Source: an uncultured Eubacteriales bacterium | Lineage (GTDB): Bacteria > Bacillota > Clostridia > Oscillospirales > Oscillospiraceae | Length of the DNA stretch: 25,946 nucleotides | NCBI GenBank assembly: GCA_900551495.1 | Contig: URWG01000004.1 | Span: forward strand, 1 to 25,946 | Direction of reading: 5' to 3' | In this document: one piece after another, positions 9,208-15,722 of the stretch | How positions within the stretch are numbered: position 1 is the first letter of the stretch | Layout: every line of letters begins with the position of its first letter | The notes under the pieces: model-generated | Told to the model about the DNA's origin: nothing | Databases searched by the model: none | Seen by the model: the letters and a program-made list of their open reading frames with translations, nothing else | Made by a program: the position numbers and the translations under genes

Positions 9208-10838
9208 GCTTCACCTACCCCAATCGGGACGAGGCGGCGCTGTCGAAACTGAGCTTTTCCGTCGAGCGCGGGAGCTTCACCGTCCTGTGCGGGCAGTCCG
9301 GCAGCGGCAAAACGACCCTGCTGCGTCTGCTCAAGCGGGAGCTTGCCCCGCACGGAACACTCGACGGCGAAATTTTATATTGCAACGAACCGCTTGCCGC
9401 CCTTGACGATCGGCGCAGCGCTGCGGAGATCGGCTTCGTGCGGCAGGACCCCGATGAGCAGCTTGTGACCGACAAGGTTTGGCACGAGCTGGCGTTCGGT
9501 CCGGAGAGCTTGGGCATGAAAACCGCCGATATTCGGCGGCGCGTGGGTGAGATGGCAAGCTATTTCGGCATCCAGTCGTGGTATCACAACGACACCGACC
9601 GTCTCTCCGGCGGTCAGAAGCAGCTTTTGAATTTAGCGGCGGTCATGGTCATGCAGCCGAAGCTGCTGCTGCTCGAGCCGACGAGCCAGCTTGACCCCAT
9701 TGCGGCGGCGGACTTTATCGCAACGCTGCAAAAGCTCAACCGCGAGCTGGGGCTGACGATCCTCCTCTCCGAGCATCGGCTGGAGGAGGTCTTTCCCGTC
9801 GCCGACCGTGTGATCGTGACGGAGCGGGGCAAGCCCTGTCTGAGCGGGACGCCGCGGGAGCTTTGTGCCGCACTGCGCGATCATCCGCTTGCCCTCGGCC
9901 TCCCCAGCGCAAGCCGCATTTGGGCAGGGCTGGACGCGGGGGACGCGCCTTGCCCGCTGACCGTGCGCGAGGGGCGGGAGCTGCTGGAGCGCCGCTTCGC
10001 CGACCGTGCGGGAGCTCTTGTTCCCGTCCGACCGCGCCCGCAGACGCCGCCCGTTTTGGAGGCGGAAGGGCTTTACTTCCGCTACGAAAAGGATTCGCCC
10101 GATGTGCTGCGGGAGCTGTCGCTCTCCGTCCGCGGAGGGGAGATCTTCGCCCTGCTCGGCGGCAACGGCGCGGGCAAAACAACCCTGCTGCACCTGCTGG
10201 CAGGGTTGGAAAGGCCGTATCGCGGCACGATCCGCGTCCTCGGCAAAAAGATGAAGGACTACAAAAACGGGGCACTGTATCGCAACTGCCTGTCGCTGCT
10301 GCCGCAAAGCCCGCGCACCGTTTTCCTGAAGGATACCGTCCGCGAGGACTGCCGCGCCCTCTTGGAGGCGCACGGGGTCAAGCCCGCCGAACAGACAGAG
10401 AAGATCGATGCCCTTGCCGCACGGCTGGACATCGCGGCGCTGCTGGACCGTCATCCCTACGATCTCAGTGGCGGCGAGCAGCAAAAATGCGCCCTCGGTA
10501 AGCTCCTGCTGACCGATCCGCGCCTGCTGCTGCTCGACGAGCCGACCAAGGGGCTTGACGCGCAGTACAAGGAGCGTCTGCGTGCGCTGCTTCGTGCGCT
10601 TCGCGCCGAGGGGCGCTCAATCCTTCTTGTAACGCATGACGTGGAATTTGCGGCGGCAGTCGCCGACCGCTGCGCCCTTTTCTTCGACGGAGAGATCATC
10701 GCCGACGGCGCGCCGAACGAATTCTTCTCCGGCAACCACTTTTACACGACCGCCGCCAGCCGCATTGCGCGAACGCTCTTACCGAACGCCGTGCTGTGCG
10801 AGGAGGTTGTCGCGCTGTGTCGGAGGGGGCGGGAATGA
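9180..10838 (+). CDS. Fused double ECF-type ABC ATPase; first Walker B lacks Asp
   Basis: 552 residues holding two ABC ATPase domains, equivalent to EcfA and EcfA' in one chain; a GGAGG site lies about 12 bases before ATG 9180. Domain 1: Walker A GQSGSGKT (38-45), LSGGQKQ (142-148), LLLLEPTSQLD (162-172), H-loop SEHRLEE. Domain 2: Walker A GGNGAGKT (~327-334), LSGGEQQ (~429), LLLLDEPTKGLD (~447), H-loop VTHD. The first Walker B is one residue short: where the family reads LLLDEPT, the DNA gives CTC GAG CCG, so Asp is absent while the catalytic Glu166 remains. Domain 2 is intact. It should power uptake together with EcfT; the first nucleotide site may be weakened. Its stop overlaps the S-component start (ATGA). 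Confidence 0.92.
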   Translation: MELLQVKDLSFTYPNRDEAALSKLSFSVERGSFTVLCGQSGSGKTTLLRLLKRELAPHGTLDGEILYCNEPLAALDDRRSAAEIGFVRQDPDEQLVTDKVWHELAFGPESLGMKTADIRRRVGEMASYFGIQSWYHNDTDRLSGGQKQLLNLAAVMVMQPKLLLLEPTSQLDPIAAADFIATLQKLNRELGLTILLSEHRLEEVFPVADRVIVTERGKPCLSGTPRELCAALRDHPLALGLPSASRIWAGLDAGDAPCPLTVREGRELLERRFADRAGALVPVRPRPQTPPVLEAEGLYFRYEKDSPDVLRELSLSVRGGEIFALLGGNGAGKTTLLHLLAGLERPYRGTIRVLGKKMKDYKNGALYRNCLSLLPQSPRTVFLKDTVREDCRALLEAHGVKPAEQTEKIDALAARLDIAALLDRHPYDLSGGEQQKCALGKLLLTDPRLLLLDEPTKGLDAQYKERLRALLRALRAEGRSILLVTHDVEFAAAVADRCALFFDGEIIADGAPNEFFSGNHFYTTAASRIARTLLPNAVLCEEVVALCRRGRE

Positions 10839-11509
10839 AAAAACGAATTTCCTACGCGCTGCTGCTTTTGGTTGTGCCGGCAGTCGTACTGCTCGGCAGC
10901 ACGGTCTTCGGCAGCAAGCGGTACGCCTTTCTCTCTCTGGCTGTCGCTGTGCTCGCGTGCATCCCGTTCTTTCTCACCTTTGAGCACAGGGACGGCGCAG
11001 GCATCCGACTGGTGCTCATAGCCGTGCTGACGGCACTCTCTGTGCTGGGTCGGCTGCTGTTTGCCGTTCTGCCCGGGTTTAAGCCGGTAACGGCAATGGT
11101 CATTCTCACCGCGATGTACTTCGGCAGCGAGGCGGGCTTTCTCACCGGTGCGCTGACGGCTGTGCTGTCCAACTTTTACTTCGGTCAGGGACCGTGGACG
11201 CCCTTTCAGATGTTCGCGTGGGGCATGGTGGGGCTGCTGGCGGGCATTTTTGCCAAGCGGCTCAGGGCAAGCCGCGTGACACTGTGTATCTTCGGTGCGT
11301 TGAGCGGCGTGGTCTACTCGGCACTGATGGACATTTGGACGGTGCTGTGGGCGGACGGCAGCTTCGTTTTCAGCCGCTATCTTGCCGCGATCGTCAGCTC
11401 GGCGGGCTACACGGCGATTTACTGCGTGTCAAACATCGTCTTTCTCCTGCTGCTGGCAAAGCCGATCGGCAGCAAGCTCCGACGTATCTGCGAAAAGTAC
11501 GGCGCATGA
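10835..11509 (+). CDS. ECF transporter S component (substrate-binding membrane protein)
   Basis: 224 residues from ATG 10835, which overlaps the ATPase stop as ATGA; an in-frame earlier ATG (10796) lies inside the ATPase gene and adds a non-hydrophobic stretch. About six membrane helices, the usual S-component size. The central block FKPVTAMVILTAMYFGSEAG, followed by SNFYFGQGPWTPFQMFAWG, resembles S components often annotated as cobalamin-type (CbrT-like), but this is recollection and was not tested. The substrate is inferred from the DUF4430 neighbours: cobalamin or another corrinoid first, another vitamin second. It would bind substrate at the outer face and topple within the EcfT-ATPase complex. 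Confidence 0.85.
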   Translation: MKKRISYALLLLVVPAVVLLGSTVFGSKRYAFLSLAVAVLACIPFFLTFEHRDGAGIRLVLIAVLTALSVLGRLLFAVLPGFKPVTAMVILTAMYFGSEAGFLTGALTAVLSNFYFGQGPWTPFQMFAWGMVGLLAGIFAKRLRASRVTLCIFGALSGVVYSALMDIWTVLWADGSFVFSRYLAAIVSSAGYTAIYCVSNIVFLLLLAKPIGSKLRRICEKYGA

Positions 11510-11556
11510 CACTGCAGCACCCCAAATTCGGAACAGCTTGTGTCAGATGATAAATA

Positions 11557-11579
11557 AAATCGCACATCTTGTGATTTTT
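11557..11579 (+). terminator. Weak terminator candidate after the ECF genes
   Basis: AAATCGCA (11557-11564) and TGTGATTT (11570-11577) form an 8-bp AU-rich stem with one G-U pair and a 5-base loop, followed by only a few T residues. It sits between the S-component stop and the mscL promoter, where transcription would need to end. The stem is weak. Confidence 0.35.
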
Positions 11580-11593
11580 GCGAGAAAAGCCTC

Positions 11594-11621
11594 TTGCGTT
11601 TCCCTGTAAAAGCGCTATAAT
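11594..11621 (+). promoter_or_regulatory. Sigma-A promoter for mscL
   Basis: TTGCGT (11594-11599) and TATAAT (11616-11621) are 16 bases apart. The expected start site, 7-10 bases after the -10 box, falls at the beginning of the leader RNA stem (11631). Confidence 0.75.
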
Positions 11622-11630
11622 AGAATTGTT

Positions 11631-11713
11631 GGCGCGGCGAGACTTTTCGTGAAAGCTCCGATGCCCCGGCATCAAGCCGTTTTGCTCCGAAAAGCAGCCC
11701 CTCTCGCCGCGCC
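11631..11713 (+). ncRNA. Structured mscL leader RNA, candidate riboswitch or other cis-regulator
   Basis: GGCGCGGCGAG (11631-11641) is the perfect complement of CTCGCCGCGCC (11703-11713), an 11-bp GC-rich closing stem. Inside are three small hairpins by inspection: CTTT/AAAG (11643-11655), GATGC/GGCATC region (11660-11673) and TGCT/AGCA (11683-11696), making a four-way junction. The seven-base motif GCTCCGA occurs twice (11655-11661 and 11684-11690). The stem begins about ten bases after the -10 box, so the RNA would form at the transcript's 5' end, with the mscL ribosome site 23 bases downstream. I do not recognise it as a known class. An ion, osmotic or nucleotide signal would suit mscL, but that is speculation. 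Confidence 0.6.
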
Positions 11714-11749
11714 ATACCCTGATATCACATAATACAAAGGAGGCGCCGC

Positions 11750-12208
11750 ATGGCAAAAAAAGAAAAGGCGCACGGATTCATCAAGGAATTCAAGGAATTT
11801 GCGCTGAAGGGTAATATGTTCGATATGGCAATCGGCGTCATTATCGGCGGCGTATTCAAGGATTTGGTCGATTCCTTCACCAAAAATCTCATTATGCCGA
11901 TCATCTCAATCTTTACCGGCAGCATTGACTTCTCCTCGTGGAAGATTGCACTGCCCTCCCTGTTCGGCGAAAAACTCGATCCGGAAACCGGCGAGGCAAT
12001 TGTCAATTACCTCTGCTTCGGCGATTTTCTCTCCTCCGTCATCAGCTTCCTGATTCTTGCTTTTGTGATCTTCCTGATGGTCAAAGGAATGAACACCCTG
12101 CGCTCGCTCGGCAAGGAAAAGAAAGAGGAAGCGCCGGCGGCACCCCCCGAGCCGAGCAATGAAGAAAAGCTTCTTGCCGAAATTCGCGATTTGCTCAAGG
12201 TGCGTTAA
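11750..12208 (+). CDS. mscL: Large-conductance mechanosensitive channel MscL
   Basis: 152 residues, close to the family length. The N-terminal helix FIKEFKEFALKGNMFDMAIG and the pore-lining helix that follows (GVIIGGVFKDLVDSF) are the MscL signature. An extracellular loop (~50-85) follows, then the second membrane helix (~88-110, VISFLILAFVIFLMVKGMN) and a charged C-terminal tail ending in a predicted helix (EEKLLAEIRDLL). MscL opens under membrane tension to release solutes during hypo-osmotic shock. A strong ribosome site, AAAGGAGG (11736-11743), precedes ATG 11750. The gene is a single-gene unit with its own promoter, structured leader and terminator. Confidence 0.97.
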   Translation: MAKKEKAHGFIKEFKEFALKGNMFDMAIGVIIGGVFKDLVDSFTKNLIMPIISIFTGSIDFSSWKIALPSLFGEKLDPETGEAIVNYLCFGDFLSSVISFLILAFVIFLMVKGMNTLRSLGKEKKEEAPAAPPEPSNEEKLLAEIRDLLKVR

Positions 12209-12248
12209 CGTCCGCCTCGCGATTTTCACCCTCCTTCGCAACTCCGAA

Positions 12249-12310
12249 AACCCGTCGGGTGCTCTGCTTTGTTGCAGTACATCGGGCGGGTTGTCTTTGT
12301 TTTCCTTTTA
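12249..12310 (+). terminator. Terminator after mscL
   Basis: AACCCG (12249-12254) pairs with CGGGTT (12287-12292), with an inner CTGC/GCAG hairpin (12264-12277), followed by a T-rich run. A second small hairpin with a T run (AATCC/GGATT, 12330-12346) lies just downstream. The rest of the gap 12209-12533 holds the spo0A control region. Confidence 0.6.
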
Positions 12311-12418
12311 TATGTCCTTGCTTCCTGCGAATCCGCTCGGATTTTTGCCGTTCTTGTCATAGCATTGCTGTTTTTATCCGAGAAAAAATTTGTGTATCTT
12401 TCACATTTTTGCAAAAAA

Positions 12419-12425
12419 TGTCGAA
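12419..12425 (+). promoter_or_regulatory. 0A box (Spo0A-binding site) upstream of spo0A
   Basis: TGTCGAA matches the core of the Spo0A-P recognition sequence. It is the right arm of an imperfect palindrome (about 12399-12426: TTTCACATTTTT and AAAAAATGTCGAAA). AGGAATT follows at 12426-12432 and resembles a sigma-H -35 element, but the matching -10 is poor. The site suggests autoregulation of spo0A, as known in Bacillus. Confidence 0.5.
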
Positions 12426-12455
12426 AGGAATTTGGTTGATTTCGCATAAATTTTA

Positions 12456-12484
12456 TTGCAAAACATCGAATGATATGGTAAATT
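12456..12484 (+). promoter_or_regulatory. Sigma-A-like promoter for spo0A
   Basis: TTGCAA (12456-12461) and TAAATT (12479-12484) are separated by 17 bases. They lie 50 bases before the spo0A start in an AT-rich stretch, just after the 0A box. The -10 match is moderate. Confidence 0.55.
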
Positions 12485-12533
12485 AAAACTACCGTTTTGC
12501 AAACACGGATTCAAGGAGGAGGAATGTTGTCAC

Positions 12534-13313
12534 ATGGAAAAATTGTATCGCGTCATGCTTGCAAATAACAGCGAGGATTTTTCGGTCACCCTCGCCGCTA
12601 CGCTCAAGCAGTCTGACCGGTACGCCGTTGTCGGCTACGCGAATGACGGAGTTCGCGCGGCGGATCTGCTGCGCGAGGTAAAGCCCGAGATCCTTGTGGT
12701 GGATATGATGCTGCCCCAGGCAGACGGGATCTCGGTCATCAGGGCCGCCAACGCGATGGAAACCAAGCCGATGCTGCTGGTATTGGCGGATTTTATGACC
12801 GAGTTCGTTTCGGGTCTGCTGGTCTCCCTCGGCGTGCAGTATGTACTGCTCAAGCCCTGCACGAGCCGCGCCGTTTTGGAGCGTCTTGATGAGATGCGCA
12901 ACGCCGTCCAGCAGCAGCGCAAGCCCTACGGCAGATCACGCGACGCCGATGTGGAGGCAATGGTCACCTCCATGATTCACGAGATCGGCGTTCCGGCACA
13001 TATCAAGGGCTACCAATATCTCCGCGAGGCGATCATCATCGCCGTCAAGGATATGGAGGTCATCAACGCCATTACGAAGGTGCTCTATCCGCAGGTGGCG
13101 AAAACCTTTGCCACAACACCCTCGCGCGTCGAACGCGCCATTCGCCATGCCATCGAGGTTGCATGGGATCGCGGCGATCTGGAAACCTTGCAGCGCTTTT
13201 TCGGCTACACCGTTTCGAACACGAAGGGCAAGCCGACCAACTCGGAGTTTATCGCCCTGATCGCGGACAAGCTGCAATTACAGTTAAAAAACATGGAACC
13301 GATCGCGATTTGA
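12534..13313 (+). CDS. spo0A: Sporulation master regulator Spo0A
   Basis: 259 residues. Receiver domain (1-~125): phospho-acceptor Asp57 in LVVDMMLPQADG and Lys107 in LLKPC. The C-terminal DNA-binding domain (~140-255) is strongly conserved: MIHEIGVPAHIKGYQYLREA, ITKVLYPQVAKTF, SRVERAIRHAIEVAW, FGYTVSNTKGKPTNSEFIA. Spo0A-P switches Clostridia and Bacilli into sporulation and binds 0A boxes. The receiver is odd: the usual acidic pair (ADDN; Asp10-Asp11 in B. subtilis), which binds Mg2+, reads ANNS (Asn11-Asn12), and the conserved switch Thr is Ala85. Phosphorylation chemistry may differ. The start at ATG 12534 follows a GGAGGAGG tract by about 11 bases. Monocistronic, with terminator downstream. 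Confidence 0.97.
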   Translation: MEKLYRVMLANNSEDFSVTLAATLKQSDRYAVVGYANDGVRAADLLREVKPEILVVDMMLPQADGISVIRAANAMETKPMLLVLADFMTEFVSGLLVSLGVQYVLLKPCTSRAVLERLDEMRNAVQQQRKPYGRSRDADVEAMVTSMIHEIGVPAHIKGYQYLREAIIIAVKDMEVINAITKVLYPQVAKTFATTPSRVERAIRHAIEVAWDRGDLETLQRFFGYTVSNTKGKPTNSEFIALIADKLQLQLKNMEPIAI

Positions 13314-13332
13314 AACAATGATTGCGCAAAAT

Positions 13333-13364
13333 AACGGAGGGAGCTGCCGCTTCCTCCGTTTTTC
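13333..13364 (+). terminator. Intrinsic terminator after spo0A
   Basis: AACGGAGG (13333-13340) pairs with CCTCCGTT (13353-13360) in an extended stem, followed by a TTTTT run. Confidence 0.85.
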
Positions 13365-13447
13365 TGTCGTTTTTCCGTCTGCGGTTGTGGTTATTGCGTG
13401 GAAGGGGTGCCCCTCGCAGGTATGCCGCCCCGCGTGTAGGCACTACC

Positions 13448-13553
13448 GATAGAATCCATAGGGGCGGTCATTGACCGCCCGCCGTACCGTGTGAAATGCG
13501 GCTTGCGACAAAACAGAAACTGCCATTTGCGGGCGATTGATAATCGCCCCTAC
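13448..13553 (+). repeat. Palindromic-end repeat (GGGGCGGTCATTGACCGCCC type), copy A
   Basis: It opens GATAGAATCCATAGGGGCGG with the palindrome GGGCGGTCATTGACCGCCC and ends with GGGCGATTGATAATCGCCCC then TAC. An inverted, highly similar copy lies at 15615-15722. Weaker similarity extends upstream to about 13420. The two copies face each other around the permease gene 13596-15512. No coding capacity is evident in 13365-13595. Confidence 0.8.
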
Positions 13554-13595
13554 GACATTGAACGTAGTGCTATCGTTTAGCGGACTGTAGGGGAA

Positions 13596-15512
13596 TTATT
13601 TCTTCTGCATTAAATTCTGCCGTGCCGTTGCGAGGGTGCAGAGCAGGGCGGCGAGGAGTAAAATCGCGGTCTGCGCGGCAACGGTGAGGAGGAGCGTGGT
13701 CGGTTGGAGGGCGATATTGCCCGAGAGGACGCGTTTGGTGACTGCGCTGTAAAGTCCCGCGCCGCCTGCCGCGCCTAAAGCAGCGGCAGCGACGATCAAA
13801 ACGACCGCTGCACCGTACCGCTGCCGCCGAACAGCTCCCGCACGGACACCCAGCAGCCGCAGCTTTCTCGCGGGGTCTGCCGTCTGCCGCAGGAACAGGA
13901 AGAAGAACAACGCCGCAACCAGCACAAACAGCGCCCCGCTGAGCAGCACCATCCGCACCGCGTTTCCTTCCATTACGTCCAGCGTCTCCGCCAGCACATT
14001 GTAATCCTGATCGAAATAGGCAAACGCGTTGGCATGTCCCAGCTCCTTCATCGTTGACATGAAGTCATGTATCCTGCCGTTTTCCAAAACCAGCGAGTAC
14101 AGCAGGCAGCGGCTGATGCTTTCATAGCGCCCGGCATTCGGGACAGAGGCTTTGGGGATAAAAAACGTGTTCGCGGAAAAGGCGTGCTCGCCCGTGGCGA
14201 ATTCCGGCGCGGTGTAAATGCCGACGATACGGTAGTGTTTCTTTATATTGAGCCGATTTTCCTCTTTGCACGGCTCATAGACATTGCATTGCACCGTGGA
14301 CGGCATGAAATCGCCGGCAAGCACGGGGAAAATCCCGAGCTTCGCCCGATAAAGGTCCAGTTCGACGGAATCGCCGACGGAAAGACCGTTTTTCAGCGCA
14401 TAGGCAGCGCTGATAATGCAAACATCCTCGCCGTCGGCATATTCCGTCGGCTCAAAGCTGCGCCCCTCGAAAATCGAAGCGTCGCCGGTGTTGAACCAGA
14501 GAACGCAGTTCAGATTATCTGTTAAAATTACATTCGCGCTCTCGTAATTTGTCTTGCAAAATGGCAGAACGGTGTCGCGCCAAATCGTGCCGTCCTTGCT
14601 GTTGAGGAATTCCTCAACCGTACCGCTATACTCCGCACAGTAGGGCAGCGTGCCCTCGTCCATGCGTTCGTAGTAAACCCCGTCGTCGCCCTCGACCAGC
14701 GTCCACGAGCGGAGATAATCGCTATATTCGCCGCGCAGCGAGGCAGTCCATTCGCTTTCGTCAGTGACAATACTGTACAGGTTGAGCCAGACGCTGTCGG
14801 GATTGCTGAATTTATAGGTGTAGCCGCCGTTTTCATCGAAATCGTCAACAACCTTGTGACTGGGAAGCAGGCAGCCGAACAGCAGGTAGGTCTTGCCCTC
14901 CTCAAACGGCATTTTTCCGTCGGACGGATAGGGACCCGCGGTATGGATGTTGTAAAACCGCGGCAGTGACTCGGCATAGGACGGGAATTCGCTGACGATC
15001 TCTTCCAATGAAAAATCGGCGGTAAATAAGCGCCTGTTGTAATTCTCTTGCCCCGTAACGTTCCAGTATTCGTCGTATGTATTTCGGCTTTCCGGCAGCA
15101 CAAGCTCCTGCGCCTCGGTGCAACGCCCCGTCATAACGACGAGTGACCGGCTGAACATATCATAGGCATCGTTGGAAAAATAGCCCTTTTCGTAGCACGA
15201 AACCGACATACAATCCGTCACATGAGCGGTCAAATATCCGCGCCGATCCTCGGTCAGAAGCGCAGGGTAGGTCGTTTCCTGCGCCGAAAGCGGAGCGGCT
15301 TCGCCGTCAACATAGAAGAGGGCTTGCCATGACGTCCCTTCACGCGGCACTGCGATGGTCGTGTACTGCCCGCTGACGGCGTTGATTTGCTTCCAGACCG
15401 CGACCAGCGACGAAAGACTGATCGCCTGAAACGCGACGACTGCCGCCAACAGGACAGCGAGCAGCCCAAACAATACCACTCGCCGTCGAAGCTGGGTGAA
15501 AAATATGTTCAT
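13596..15512 (-). CDS. FtsX-type ABC permease, paralogue A
   Basis: 638 residues from ATG at 15512, with AGGAGGGA just upstream. One N-terminal membrane helix (~13-35, VVLFGLLAVLLAAVVAFQAI), a large extracytoplasmic domain (~40-515), then three C-terminal helices (~525-630) in an FtsX/MacB-like region with a basic cytoplasmic loop (RQTADPARKLRLLGVRAGAVRRQ). It has the same length as the permease at 18834-20750, and its N-terminus, C-terminal membrane part and 5' leader are almost the same; the outer domain diverges, notably residues ~50-85 and ~130-260. No ATPase gene adjoins this copy, so it may use the one at 16962-17627 or be an orphan. MacB-type systems move peptides or lipids or act mechanically on the envelope; the substrate is unknown. 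Confidence 0.85.
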   Translation of the reverse strand: MNIFFTQLRRRVVLFGLLAVLLAAVVAFQAISLSSLVAVWKQINAVSGQYTTIAVPREGTSWQALFYVDGEAAPLSAQETTYPALLTEDRRGYLTAHVTDCMSVSCYEKGYFSNDAYDMFSRSLVVMTGRCTEAQELVLPESRNTYDEYWNVTGQENYNRRLFTADFSLEEIVSEFPSYAESLPRFYNIHTAGPYPSDGKMPFEEGKTYLLFGCLLPSHKVVDDFDENGGYTYKFSNPDSVWLNLYSIVTDESEWTASLRGEYSDYLRSWTLVEGDDGVYYERMDEGTLPYCAEYSGTVEEFLNSKDGTIWRDTVLPFCKTNYESANVILTDNLNCVLWFNTGDASIFEGRSFEPTEYADGEDVCIISAAYALKNGLSVGDSVELDLYRAKLGIFPVLAGDFMPSTVQCNVYEPCKEENRLNIKKHYRIVGIYTAPEFATGEHAFSANTFFIPKASVPNAGRYESISRCLLYSLVLENGRIHDFMSTMKELGHANAFAYFDQDYNVLAETLDVMEGNAVRMVLLSGALFVLVAALFFFLFLRQTADPARKLRLLGVRAGAVRRQRYGAAVVLIVAAAALGAAGGAGLYSAVTKRVLSGNIALQPTTLLLTVAAQTAILLLAALLCTLATARQNLMQKK

Positions 15513-15614
15513 GTCCGTCCCTCCTGTTTGTATTTTTGATGTTTGGAATTATGGGTCGCTGCGGAATCAACGTGCCCGCAGCGGGGCTTCACGGAAGCGC
15601 TGCCGTTCAACACC

Positions 15615-15722
15615 GTAGGGGCGATTATCAATCGCCCGCAGATGGCAGTTCCTATTTTGCTGCAAGTCGTATTTCGGCGCGGTACAGCGGGCAGTCAATG
15701 ACCGCCCCTATGGATTCTATCG
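15615..15722 (-). repeat. Palindromic-end repeat, copy B (inverted relative to copy A)
   Basis: Read on the minus strand it gives GATAGAATCCATAGGGGCGG, then GTCATTGACTGCCCGC, and ends GGGCGATTGATAATCGCCCC, matching copy A at 13448-13553 closely along its length. It overlaps the 3' end of the SLH gene and supplies that frame's last ~22 codons and stop. The remaining gap to the permease start (15513-15614) contains that gene's ribosome site and a leader shared with the other permease. Confidence 0.8.

Noticed and set aside
13448..15722. CRISPR array from the recurring GGGCGGTCATTGACCGCCC and GGGCGATTGATAATCGCCCC palindromes
   Set aside because: Only two inverted copies 2 kb apart, with no regular repeat-spacer spacing and no cas genes.
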